20,828 nucleotides of DNA from Pirellulaceae bacterium (lineage in GTDB: Bacteria > Planctomycetota > Planctomycetia > Pirellulales > Pirellulaceae), in contig JAKVBZ010000075.1 of the NCBI GenBank assembly GCA_022448645.1, forward strand, positions 6,772 to 27,599. The letters are read 5' to 3'. Shown in pieces: positions 1 to 7,841 of the stretch. Position 1 is the first letter of the stretch. The number at the start of each line of letters is the position of its first letter. The notes under the pieces are model-generated. The model was not told the origin of the DNA and did no database searches. It was given only the letters and a program-made list of their open reading frames with translations. Position numbers and translations under genes: made by a program.

Positions 1-12
1 CGGATCACTGAC

Positions 13-2850
13 GTGTCTAATGACCGCGAAATCATTTGGCCCTCTCGACCCGAGGGACCGTTTACCGTGGACTTAAAACAGCAGGGTAAATCTCGGTGGA
101 CACGTTTTGCGGCCGAAAGGTCGTATCAAGTCGCCGCGAGCTACGATCCAACCACCACAAAAGTCACCCAACGCAGCCAATTCATTCCGACGCCAAATAC
201 AGTCACTGGAAAAAATCAAGCGAACAAATCCTTTGCATTTACGGATGCTACCTACGGGCCTGACAACTTGACATTGCATTACACCGTGGGTGAAGCACTA
301 CGGGTTGCTATCAACATCCGTCTGGATCAGACAGCGCAAAGCATTTGGACAATCCATCTCACGAATCAAGAACAACATCGTGACGTGATCCGAGCGGAAT
401 TCCCTATTTTGCCAGCGTTACGATTGGGTAGCTCGGCCAAGGACGACCACCAAGTTCGCTGTCAAACCGCCGGCTGGCACCGCTTCAGACCGGCTACGAG
501 ACCATTGAAAAATGCCAAGTATCCAGGGGCATTAGCGCTCCCCTGGGAGTCTCATTTCGATTCATTGGGTGGTCTGGGCATCATCGTGCGAGATCCAGAT
601 CTGACGCATTGCGAATTCGCATCGAGACGATGGTCGCGTCCACTTGCCGCAACACGCCTTGCAATACGGAAGTTGAACAACATCCGATCAGGTGGAGGTG
701 AAATGAAGTGGGAGTTCACCGTCTCGGTACATGACGGGGACTGGCACTGGCTGGCCGATCGCTATCGCTCTTGGGCTTCCACCTGGATGCAACGGCCGAC
801 CTATCCCCAATGGTTTGCCTTCAACGACGGATACTGGGTTGTCGACCTGCACAACACAGGCATGCCTTTCAGCCACGTACTGCGATACTATGGCAGGCGA
901 GCTCGACGAATGGGCATTGGGCACCTACAAGTCTGGGGACAATTCGGGTTTCGTTATGGAAATTGTTGTGGCGCATTTTGGCAGCCATCCCCACGGTTTG
1001 GCGGAGAAGCGCAATTCGAGCAAATGATACGGAATGCGCACCGGGACGGATTCCGTATGGGTTTTTATTTTCTGCATCACATGTGTGATTTCTCGCTGCC
1101 GCGCAGCGCGCACGTGTACGGTGTGATTCCTAAGTCCGAATACCCTTCCGGCACCGAATTTCCTGATCCATCGTTGGTTCATAACGTCCAGTTGGTAACA
1201 GACCCTAGTGGAACACACCGTCCATTTCCTCTGAATGAGAAACAATGGACCTCTTACGAAACGGCCGTTAACCACTACCGCCCGGGTCCTCAAAGTGGTG
1301 AGATTCCGCGTGTGTCGCGTTACGTCGATATCAGTGATAAGGTCTGGCAAGACTACCTGCGTCGTTGGGCAGTCGATCGGTACGGTCTCCGGTGGGGCGC
1401 CGACGGTATGTATAACGACGTTCTAGGATGCGGTCCCATCTATGAGTCGTACGACACACGGAAACATCATCACGGGCACGGATTGTGGGGGCTCGGGAAG
1501 ACGCAAATTGCTCAGTCGCTAAACGAAGCAGCAGCTGATCACGGTCTCGACGACTGGTTTCAATTGATGGAGGGAATGTGTGATGTGCCGGGACAATTTT
1601 GTGCCGCGACCAATTTGGGAATTTACCGTGACTCGAAATCCAAACCCAGCCTAGACCACAGCGAAACGGTGCGTTACACCTGGCCGGACATGGTAGTTTT
1701 TGAAGCAGCCATTGGTGCAGCAGCAGCACAGGAGGATCGGATTGTTCAATCTGCATGGCTGAACGGCAATCGCTTCGGGCTCCGGAACACCAGTTCCAGA
1801 TTTTCGCGGCTTCTTTTTGCTCGTCGGAGTATTCGGCATTTGTTGTATCCCGCTCGTTTCATGGATGTGATCGGGCTTGATTCGCCATTGCCCGCGCGCT
1901 GGTTCCAGGTGCGTGACCCGGCCTTTCGTGGCACGATCATCACACTCCTCAACCCCAACAAAGTTCGAACAACACTGTCACTTGCTCATCCCCATCTTGG
2001 AAGACCCGAACGTGCGTTGGCCTTGGATGATGAAGGACACATGGTTTCGGTTCCAGTGGACCGTGTAGCGGAGACGATTCGCCTACGACTTCCAAAGCTT
2101 GGAAAACACGTTGCCGTCGTACTGGCAGGTAAAATCGAAACACCACAGGGTTTGATCGTTCTGCCAGTGATTCAACGAGTTCCACAACTTGGAATGATCA
2201 CTTTGCGTTTGGGAAACCTCTCCGACGTCCCGTTCAACTGCCAAATCCGTTCTCCCGCAGCCCTACGCCTCGCCGGACTCCCTGACACACCCATTCTTGT
2301 TGCATCTGGTGCTGTGACAGATGTCACATTCCGGGTGCAAAACATTGGCGACCAATTCGAAACCATTCCCTTAACATTCGTCATCGACGGCAATACAGTC
2401 AATTCAATCGACGTCCCCATGCTTCCTTTCGTCGAAGACGGGTCTTTTGAGGAAACTGGGAACGAGCTTGAATTCGCTTCGCAAGGACAGCGCTGCTTGA
2501 AACTGGAACCTGAGGACACCACCCGTCGCAACATCATCGAGCTCGACTTGGAAACTGGCAGAAAGTACCGCTTAAGCTTCGACTACACATCGAAGTCCGA
2601 ATCAATAACGGGACCCAAAAATGCGCTGGCGCGCGTGTATGGGTTCTTCGCCGGACAAGGCCAACGTGCCGTCACAGAAGGTACTTTGTCGGTAGCTACC
2701 GACTGGCGCACTTGGGAACGAGACTTTCAAACCTCCGATTCGCTCATTTCCTGCCGACTTGTGATTTATCACACACGAGCAGGGCGTCGACCTCTATGGA
2801 TCGACAACGTGCGTATTGAAGACCGAGGCGCTGTGGAAACAGGCCAGTAG
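13..2850 (+). CDS. Large glycoside-hydrolase-like protein (DUF6259-like TIM barrel) with C-terminal carbohydrate-binding-like domain
   Basis: A 945-residue protein with no recognised signal peptide. Residues 1-250 look like a beta-sandwich. Residues 260-620 look like a glycosidase TIM barrel, rich in aromatic, His and Asp residues: WFAFNDGYW at 267-275, WGADGMYNDV at 461-470, LMEGMCDVPG at 518-527. Asp464 or Asp469 and Glu520 are candidate catalytic acids. Residues 640-800 are beta-rich, and 806-940 resemble a CBM4/9 or galactose-binding jelly roll (FVEDGSFEE at the start, LWIDNVRIED at the end). The overall plan resembles DUF6259-type putative glycosidases, so a role in trimming an extracellular or periplasmic polysaccharide is inferred. 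The GTG at 13 has no Shine-Dalgarno sequence, and the frame stays open to the window edge, so the true start and any signal peptide may lie upstream. It converges on the Wzy gene. Family membership is moderately sure; the substrate is unknown. Confidence 0.7.
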   Translation: MSNDREIIWPSRPEGPFTVDLKQQGKSRWTRFAAERSYQVAASYDPTTTKVTQRSQFIPTPNTVTGKNQANKSFAFTDATYGPDNLTLHYTVGEALRVAINIRLDQTAQSIWTIHLTNQEQHRDVIRAEFPILPALRLGSSAKDDHQVRCQTAGWHRFRPATRPLKNAKYPGALALPWESHFDSLGGLGIIVRDPDLTHCEFASRRWSRPLAATRLAIRKLNNIRSGGGEMKWEFTVSVHDGDWHWLADRYRSWASTWMQRPTYPQWFAFNDGYWVVDLHNTGMPFSHVLRYYGRRARRMGIGHLQVWGQFGFRYGNCCGAFWQPSPRFGGEAQFEQMIRNAHRDGFRMGFYFLHHMCDFSLPRSAHVYGVIPKSEYPSGTEFPDPSLVHNVQLVTDPSGTHRPFPLNEKQWTSYETAVNHYRPGPQSGEIPRVSRYVDISDKVWQDYLRRWAVDRYGLRWGADGMYNDVLGCGPIYESYDTRKHHHGHGLWGLGKTQIAQSLNEAAADHGLDDWFQLMEGMCDVPGQFCAATNLGIYRDSKSKPSLDHSETVRYTWPDMVVFEAAIGAAAAQEDRIVQSAWLNGNRFGLRNTSSRFSRLLFARRSIRHLLYPARFMDVIGLDSPLPARWFQVRDPAFRGTIITLLNPNKVRTTLSLAHPHLGRPERALALDDEGHMVSVPVDRVAETIRLRLPKLGKHVAVVLAGKIETPQGLIVLPVIQRVPQLGMITLRLGNLSDVPFNCQIRSPAALRLAGLPDTPILVASGAVTDVTFRVQNIGDQFETIPLTFVIDGNTVNSIDVPMLPFVEDGSFEETGNELEFASQGQRCLKLEPEDTTRRNIIELDLETGRKYRLSFDYTSKSESITGPKNALARVYGFFAGQGQRAVTEGTLSVATDWRTWERDFQTSDSLISCRLVIYHTRAGRRPLWIDNVRIEDRGAVETGQ

Positions 2851-2874
2851 CTAGTTGTCCCTGCTCAATGAGTC

Positions 2875-2947
2875 TTGCGGCATGGCAAGTGTTTGAAAAG
2901 GCGTGATGTCGTGACATCAATCCGCATTGTTCCGGTCCATGCCTCAA
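2875..2947. repeat. Imperfect inverted repeat / nested hairpin between convergent genes
   Basis: The arms TTGCGGCATGG (2875-2885) and CCATGCCTCAA (2937-2947) pair at 10 of 11 positions. They enclose a second inverted repeat, TGATGTC-GT-GACATCA (2904-2919). The element starts 25 bases after the glycosidase stop and lies 168 bases from the end of the convergent polymerase gene. It could act as a bidirectional 3'-end structure, but there is no T-tract, so it is not a canonical intrinsic terminator. In a region this size a match of this quality could arise by chance. Confidence 0.35.
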
Positions 2948-3114
2948 AAGTCTGCAAAAACATGCGGCCTAAACCATCAGAATCGACACGGTCCAATGAC
3001 TGATAGCCAATTTTCCAAGGCAACTAGCTAGAGGGTAAGAAGCGGTTTCACAAACTGCTGTGGAAACTGTACGACGGCCCTGAAAGAAGTGTCGCGAGGT
3101 TTTTGACACCGATT

Positions 3115-4623
3115 CTAGCCGCGTCCATGCTGTAATTGTGGAACCGTACGCGCCCGTGACGGCCTTTTACGCGAATCGACACTTCGGTCCGCACGACCGA
3201 ACAGAAGCGATGCAATGACATACAATACCGCCATCGCCAGGAAGCTGAAGATAATGTGCATGGTGAACACAGCAATGTCTCCCCGGCACCAACCCACGAG
3301 GTGCGGCGCACTAGCCACAAGGATGGCAATCACATAGGGATTGTCTGGCTGCGTGAGCAAGAGCTGATCGAAAAAACGCAAACCTGCGGCAGCCAGGATG
3401 CCATAGAACACCAACATATGCACGCCACCTTCGAAGTAACCGTGACCGACGATACCGGGACCCCAGGTTAGAATTTCACTGCGCTTCCCATAGTCACGAG
3501 GTAACATACGTCCGAGACCTTCAGGCTTATCAGGCCAGAACACGCGGGGAATCGGATTCGACGCGAGCCAAATCACCGAGTGGAATGGACGAATTTCCGA
3601 GGTGCCTGCGTACATATTGATCGTTAGTAAGGACATCTCCGTCGTCAACTGTCCAATGTCGATGAGAGCCCTATTCCAGTCGACTGCCTGTACCTGTTCA
3701 GGAAGCATCTGGACACTTTCTACAGCAAATTCGACATCGTGTTCGCGCTCACGGTCACGAAATCGTATCTGGGAATACGCCGACAAAACGGTCACCAGGA
3801 ACACCGCAGCCATACCCCCGGCAAACAACGTCGTTGAAGGCCGCTTATACCTGAAATACAGCCAATAACTGCAGATTGGAACGGTCATGAGTACGCCCAG
3901 GAAATTCCGTCGTCCTACTGAACCCGTCGCGATCGAGAGTACCAAACTGAACACGAACATTCCAATGACGATCACGAAAAAGATCGGGTTGATCTTTTGC
4001 CTGTACCACGCAACAACCGACAAACAGAGGGCGAAGATAGCACTGCGGTTACCCAACCAATAGACCATCTGTGCAATGATGGGAATGGGTGGAAATACCA
4101 ACTGTCCTACAGAAAATGCAACCGTACATCCAATGACAACCAACAGTACTGACGGCCTGCCTGGCGGCCACTTGCGCATCACGTGGCCCATCGCCCGCGC
4201 CGGCCTACGCATTAACACATAAGCCACACCGAGTGTAAAGAAAAAAGTGATCACCCCCGTGAAATACAGAATGTAATCTTCGCTCGTATACACCGCCATG
4301 TGATTCGGTGCCGTTCCTGCCTGGATTCCGGACAGGCCAACGAAGTTGGCCGCCCCCAATAAGAAAAAGCTGGATGGCAATAGCAGATCCCGCTTGCCGC
4401 TCATGTAAGACACACCCAAAAACAACAGGATGCCGGACATGAACATCAGCGAAAAGAATCCCAGGAACTGATCCATAGCAGTGCAAGCTTTACAAAAATG
4501 GAAATGAGGCTTGGTGGATGCGAGCTGTTTTTCGCAATGCGTACATAGATTTGCCGGAAAACGACAGCCGATTCTCTCCAAATCGACAAGCCCAAAGAGA
4601 GCTGGCAGGCACGAGGAGACCAC
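3115..4623 (-). CDS. Wzy-like O-antigen/exopolysaccharide polymerase (oligosaccharide repeat-unit polymerase)
   Basis: An integral membrane protein with about 11-12 hydrophobic segments, expected to polymerise flipped polysaccharide repeat units at the periplasmic face of the inner membrane. The long loop holds NPIPRVFWPDKPEGLGR, matching the P-R-x-x-W-P-x-K-P motif of repeat-unit polymerases, and a late loop has WCRGDI. The conservative start is ATG 4476 (MDQFLGFF), just before the first membrane helix. The frame is open to GTG 4623 (stop at 4639-4641), and the extra 49 codons encode CTHC and FCKAC with C-x2-C-x13-C-x2-C spacing, like a zinc ribbon. TTG 4581 would also include it. None of these starts has a good Shine-Dalgarno sequence. 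The gene stands alone, with its own putative promoter at 4641-4668, and would work with the flippase at 11135-12688. Function is fairly sure; the start is not. Confidence 0.82.
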   Translation of the reverse strand: MVSSCLPALFGLVDLERIGCRFPANLCTHCEKQLASTKPHFHFCKACTAMDQFLGFFSLMFMSGILLFLGVSYMSGKRDLLLPSSFFLLGAANFVGLSGIQAGTAPNHMAVYTSEDYILYFTGVITFFFTLGVAYVLMRRPARAMGHVMRKWPPGRPSVLLVVIGCTVAFSVGQLVFPPIPIIAQMVYWLGNRSAIFALCLSVVAWYRQKINPIFFVIVIGMFVFSLVLSIATGSVGRRNFLGVLMTVPICSYWLYFRYKRPSTTLFAGGMAAVFLVTVLSAYSQIRFRDREREHDVEFAVESVQMLPEQVQAVDWNRALIDIGQLTTEMSLLTINMYAGTSEIRPFHSVIWLASNPIPRVFWPDKPEGLGRMLPRDYGKRSEILTWGPGIVGHGYFEGGVHMLVFYGILAAAGLRFFDQLLLTQPDNPYVIAILVASAPHLVGWCRGDIAVFTMHIIFSFLAMAVLYVIASLLFGRADRSVDSRKRPSRARTVPQLQHGRG

Positions 4624-4640
4624 CGCACTGCCGTTTCTTC

Positions 4641-4668
4641 ATTATAGCGTGGGTACTGCGGCAGTCAC
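4641..4668 (-). promoter_or_regulatory. Putative sigma70-type promoter for the polymerase gene
   Basis: On the minus strand there is a perfect -10 TATAAT (4646-4641), preceded at 16 bases by GTGACT (4668-4663), which matches TTGACA at four of six positions. Transcription would begin near 4634. That leaves only about 11 bases before GTG 4623 and favours a downstream start such as TTG 4581 or ATG 4476. Confidence 0.4.
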
Positions 4669-4700
4669 GCGCCGCGACCAACACACGCAAAATACGTCGG

Positions 4701-4709
4701 TGTGATAAT
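4701..4709 (+). promoter_or_regulatory. Candidate extended -10 promoter element
   Basis: TGTGATAAT fits an extended -10 (TGn followed by GATAAT, five of six to TATAAT). No good -35 is visible, as is common for extended -10 promoters. If used, it would transcribe the structured segment at 4857-4996 and could give the oxidoreductase gene a leader of about 500 bases. Confidence 0.25.
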
Positions 4710-4856
4710 ACGTACAATTTGCGCATTGGTTCGCACCGAGGTAGATCGTAGCGACTTTAGCGATTAGAAAGGCCATCCATCGAGAAACGGAACACCTGTT
4801 CGTATTCCATCCGCCAAACGACCTTCACGGAACGATCTCCACACCCGCAGCCTGAT

Positions 4857-4996
4857 CTACGGCCCTCGGCGTTAGGAAATGACAACCTCGCCAGACCATT
4901 GGCATGGCCGTAGTCTGCAGTTGTGCGGGGCTTCTGACAGCCAATGTTCCGGTGTGTCGCTCTCGAAGGAGGCGATCCAAGCAACATCACAACTGC
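4857..4996 (+). other. Candidate structured RNA segment with an orphan extended Shine-Dalgarno-like sequence
   Basis: The first hairpin pairs CTACGGCC (4857-4864) with GGCCGTAG (4906-4913), and inside it GGCG..AGG (4868-4876) with CCTCGCC (4886-4892). The second pairs GCAGTTGTG (4917-4925) with CACAACTGC (4988-4996), a perfect nine-base stem. It encloses GGCT/AGCC (4929-4932 with 4939-4942) and TCGC.CTC-GAAG-GAGGCGA (4957-4975). The sequence AAGGAGGCGATCCAAGC at 4966-4982 matches the complement of the conserved 16S rRNA 3' end at 15 of 17 positions. No ATG, GTG or TTG start follows at translation distance. Transcription is not proven and the strand is inferred. Each stem alone could occur by chance; the combination is what is notable. 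Confidence 0.3.
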
Positions 4997-5214
4997 GATT
5001 GACCAACGGACCACACACATCAATGCGAAACGAACGATCCCACCATCCGTCAAAAAACAACCCTGAAAGAACTGCACCACACGCAGGGCGTAACATGGAT
5101 GATGGATTAACATCAACTGCCTTCCTTTCACGGTCATCAGCCGATAACATAGATTTCCGTTAGAGTCGGCGTCAACGATTCTATTTCCATTTGACCGTGG
5201 TCCGTGGGGTGCTC

Positions 5215-6789
5215 ATGCGAGTTTTAGTAGGAGAGAAATGGCAAGATGACTATCTCGACCAATTCCTGGCTCGAGATAGCGTGCGGATCCAAGTACTTGC
5301 CTGGAAAAACCTGCAAGCCATTCGCGACCAATATATCGTTCGCGAAAAAAGTCTTATCAAGATTTGGAACTACGTCCGTGAAGTGGGAGTTTGGCAGATT
5401 TATTTGAAGATCCGTTCTCGATTACGGGAATCATTGCGAAACGAGAAGTTCATTTCATGCGGCGTAGGAATTGTGCAAGCGGCTGGAGAAGATGTTTCTC
5501 TGCAACCAGGTCAACATGTTGTCTTTCTGGCGGGCAATCATCCTCGGTGCATGGAACGTATTGTCCTACCAGCAAGCTTAGTGCAGAACTGCGAGACCAT
5601 ACCTCAATACACCTCTGAAGGACTTTGTTATTACCCAACAAGCAACCACAGTGAATCCTCATCCTGGTGGTCACCTCTCTATGGCTGGAGCGCCTTTTCT
5701 GGTACGTCCTACGAAATAGCAACTTGTGCAGAAGTGCTTCAACAAGCTGAAGCAAGCTTGCGACATTCCCAGGAGACGCCGCAACGGCTTCCGTTGGTTC
5801 CCAGTACGCCTCCTCTGGAAAAGCGAACATCGAAGGTACGCCCGTCTTCTACTCAGCACAAATCGGCAATCTTATTTGGTTATGGCCATTACGCAAAATC
5901 CATTATCCTTCCACATATCAAACATCATTTAAATCTTGTGAAGGCTCACGAGGTCGACCCAACACAAATCCCAGGCCCACAGGATGCACCTCCTATTCAG
6001 TTTGATACGTCTCCACTTCCACGTGACGGCGAACAATACGATGTCTACCTAATTGCCGGATATCACCATACGCATGGACCGCTGGCCGCACATGCTCTTC
6101 GACAAGGCGCATGGGCCGTGGTCGAGAAACCTTTGGTGACGACTTGGCAACACCTGGAAGAACTCACCGAAGTCCTCCGGGACGGCCCCGGAAAAGGACT
6201 CTACGGCTGCTTTCACAAACGGTATCACCCCTTCAACGATTTGGCGAAGCAGGACTTGGGAGTTTCCCCGGGCCAACCCATTTCTTATCACTGCATCGTC
6301 TTTGAAGAACCGTTGCCAGAACACCATTGGTATCGGTGGCCCAATTCGGGCAGTCGACTTACGTCCAACGGCTGTCACTGGCTGGACCATTTCCTCTATT
6401 TGAACGACTTCTCCCGCCCGACACGCTTGGAAGTTTTTGAGTCAACCGATGAAACACTGAATATCTCTGTTGAACTAGAAAACAGTGCGTTCTTTACCAT
6501 GACGTTGACAGATCAGGGAACTCGACGGATCGGTGTCCAAGATTACATCGAGCTGCGAGCGAACCAAGTCACCGTCAAAATGGTCAATTCGTCCACTTAC
6601 CTGGCCGAGAATGATCAGCGTATCCTACGGCGGCGCAAGTATCCCAAGATCAAAAACTACAATCTGATGTACCGCCGAATCGCCAGCCAAATCGAACAGG
6701 ACGACAAGGGAGACTCGCTGGATAGCGTGCTGACATCTTGTCGCTTGATATTAGAACTTGAGGACGAATTGCAGCGTCAACGAAAATAA
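5215..6789 (+). CDS. Reduced bi-domain oxidoreductase (MDR GroES-like remnant plus Gfo/Idh/MocA domain)
   Basis: A predicted NAD(P)-dependent oxidoreductase, probably acting on a nucleotide sugar or sugar residue for polysaccharide synthesis. Numbered from ATG 5215, residues about 45-130 resemble the GroES-like half of the zinc/medium-chain dehydrogenase part of bi-domain oxidoreductases: a YLKIRSRL segment, then VGIVQAAGEDVSLQPGQHVV and a late VLPASL. From about residue 217 a Gfo/Idh/MocA domain follows, with a GYGHYA dinucleotide-binding loop (222-227), the EKP signature (304-306) and SNGCHWLDHFLYL around 384-396, where catalytic-type Asp/His residues sit. Family members are usually near 700 residues. 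This one has 524 and lacks the dehydrogenase Rossmann half, replaced by about 90 low-similarity residues. The frame opens at TTG 5191, but the ATG is preferred, with GGGGTG a few bases upstream. It converges on the sulfotransferase at 6837. Confidence 0.75.
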   Translation: MRVLVGEKWQDDYLDQFLARDSVRIQVLAWKNLQAIRDQYIVREKSLIKIWNYVREVGVWQIYLKIRSRLRESLRNEKFISCGVGIVQAAGEDVSLQPGQHVVFLAGNHPRCMERIVLPASLVQNCETIPQYTSEGLCYYPTSNHSESSSWWSPLYGWSAFSGTSYEIATCAEVLQQAEASLRHSQETPQRLPLVPSTPPLEKRTSKVRPSSTQHKSAILFGYGHYAKSIILPHIKHHLNLVKAHEVDPTQIPGPQDAPPIQFDTSPLPRDGEQYDVYLIAGYHHTHGPLAAHALRQGAWAVVEKPLVTTWQHLEELTEVLRDGPGKGLYGCFHKRYHPFNDLAKQDLGVSPGQPISYHCIVFEEPLPEHHWYRWPNSGSRLTSNGCHWLDHFLYLNDFSRPTRLEVFESTDETLNISVELENSAFFTMTLTDQGTRRIGVQDYIELRANQVTVKMVNSSTYLAENDQRILRRRKYPKIKNYNLMYRRIASQIEQDDKGDSLDSVLTSCRLILELEDELQRQRK

Positions 6790-6836
6790 GCCTCGTGCAC
6801 CAAGAATCGGTCGCACAAAGGGCACCGGCGCATGAC

Positions 6837-7739
6837 TCACGACTTTCCGACACGCTCCACAACTCGGTCAAAATCCCATACTGGTTGCTTTCGACCAAGC
6901 AGTACTTGCAATTCAGCAGCATCGTCTCTCACCCGTTCCAGGATCCGTTGTATCGTGTCTGGGCCAGGTGCCGCCGGCTTGGAGGGTAACGGAGGCAACA
7001 AGGCGTCTCGCAATCGATCCTTGACACCTAACGGCAGCCAGGGCCGAATCCAATCCGTGTAGAATGGATGATTCGTCACCTTATGCCAACGACCTGTTGC
7101 CAAGCGCGTGTCCGTTTTTGAATTGTTGAAAGCCTTTTCCTCTTCGATCAACTCGACCTCGGACGGAATGCCCAGAAACTGGCTGATCTCTGCCACCGTC
7201 TTCTTTCGATCGGCCACATATTCTTCAAACGGAATAATCTTCAACTGTTCGGCTGGGTAGAACTCCAACCAGGCACGGGCCTGCATGGCATACTTCCCCC
7301 AGTCGACTAGCTCAGGGTGAGAAGCCAATGCATCTTCGAACTTCCCAGGCATCTTCCCAGCACTAAAACTGTGATGATGGTGACTTATTGCACGAGAAAT
7401 CGGTTCACGAACGAGATATACGAGTTTCAGGTCGGGCCCCAATAATTCTCGGGCTCGCTGCGGTACGCCAGGAAACTGAGGCAACTTGGAGGACGACGTT
7501 GACGCCTCACAACAGACCTGTTCAGCCGAGGCAGCCGCAAATAAATCCAGATAGCTTTGCCGCCCAGCCACCGAAAGCACTTCATCCGACGTCAAACGGT
7601 CGGGTTCTTTATCAATCGGAAAGTAGACCGTCGGATTGGTTAGCAAGTCTCGATACAACGTCGTCGTACCGCACTTCATTGCCCCAATAATGAGAAAATC
7701 CGGTAGCCGACAAGATTTAGTGTGGTTCGGGTCAGCCAT
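6837..7739 (-). CDS. Sulfotransferase (heparan-sulfate-sulfotransferase-like)
   Basis: A 300-residue PAPS-dependent sulfotransferase, expected to transfer sulfate from 3'-phosphoadenosine-5'-phosphosulfate to a carbohydrate hydroxyl or amine. The 5'-phosphosulfate loop is FLIIGAMKCGTTTLYRDL (15-32). The 3'-phosphate site is LVYLVREPISRAISHHHH (106-123), with the usual Arg and Ser. FEEY (171-174) and a C-terminal basic/aromatic region follow, as in Sulfotransfer_1/3 proteins related to heparan N- and O-sulfotransferases. There is no signal peptide, so it is probably cytoplasmic and acts on the repeat unit before export. It starts at ATG 7739 and is divergent from the second sulfotransferase, with 102 bases between them. 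The acceptor is unknown. I am confident of the family, not of the substrate. Confidence 0.88.
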   Translation of the reverse strand: MADPNHTKSCRLPDFLIIGAMKCGTTTLYRDLLTNPTVYFPIDKEPDRLTSDEVLSVAGRQSYLDLFAAASAEQVCCEASTSSSKLPQFPGVPQRARELLGPDLKLVYLVREPISRAISHHHHSFSAGKMPGKFEDALASHPELVDWGKYAMQARAWLEFYPAEQLKIIPFEEYVADRKKTVAEISQFLGIPSEVELIEEEKAFNNSKTDTRLATGRWHKVTNHPFYTDWIRPWLPLGVKDRLRDALLPPLPSKPAAPGPDTIQRILERVRDDAAELQVLLGRKQPVWDFDRVVERVGKS

Positions 7740-7740
7740 A

Positions 7741-7770
7741 TTGGACTGCCTGGAAGTGACAAGCTATAGT
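7741..7770 (+). promoter_or_regulatory. Putative promoter for the plus-strand sulfotransferase
   Basis: TTGGAC (7741-7746) and TATAGT (7765-7770) are separated by 18 bases. Transcription would start near 7777, about 65 bases before GTG 7842. The position in the short divergent spacer supports it. Confidence 0.35.
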
Positions 7771-7779
7771 TGATCATAA

Positions 7780-7809
7780 ATTATAAGACATAAACTCCTG
7801 TTATTACAG
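7780..7809 (-). promoter_or_regulatory. Putative promoter for the minus-strand sulfotransferase
   Basis: A perfect TATAAT lies on the minus strand (7785-7780). The best -35 is weak: CTGTAA at 7809-7804, 18 bases upstream. Transcription would start near 7773, about 33 bases before ATG 7739. The two promoters of this spacer lie next to each other and may be controlled together. Confidence 0.3.
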
Positions 7810-7841
7810 CAACCTTCAGGAAGGTCGTTTCGGGTAAATAG

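Larger units (their letters stand above)
4624..5214. other. Divergent intergenic region, no convincing gene
   Basis: About 590 bases separate the divergent polymerase and oxidoreductase genes. Several overlapping open frames of 90-126 codons exist on both strands (for example 4757-5137 minus and 4879-5163 plus). None shows a recognisable domain, a ribosome-binding site or coherent composition, so I do not call them genes. The region holds a minus-strand promoter (4641-4668), an extended -10 candidate on the plus strand (4701-4709) and a cluster of inverted repeats at 4857-4996. It is long for a divergent promoter and could contain a structured leader or a small RNA. Confidence 0.5.

Noticed and set aside
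2904..2919. TGATGTC-GT-GACATCA as a CRP/FNR-type operator
   Set aside because: It does not match the consensus spacing of those sites and lies downstream of two convergent genes, not in a promoter.
3089..3109. GTGTC/GACAC hairpin just after the polymerase stop as its terminator
   Set aside because: The stem is only five bases with an 11-base loop and only a weak pyrimidine-rich tail follows on the minus strand.
4917..4996. An 80-base segment closed by a nine-base stem, considered as a tRNA
   Set aside because: It lacks a T-loop GTTCRA sequence, a proper anticodon arm and D-arm spacing, and the closing stem is longer than an acceptor stem.
4940..5000. A 16S rRNA fragment or pseudogene on the minus strand, because of the 3'-end-like 17-mer
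   Set aside because: The similarity does not extend into helix 45 or beyond; sequence on either side does not match rRNA.
4757..5163. Overlapping open frames of 92-126 codons on both strands in the intergenic region
   Set aside because: They overlap each other on both strands, show no recognisable domain or ribosome-binding site, and have the mixed Cys/Arg/Ser-rich look of non-coding translation.
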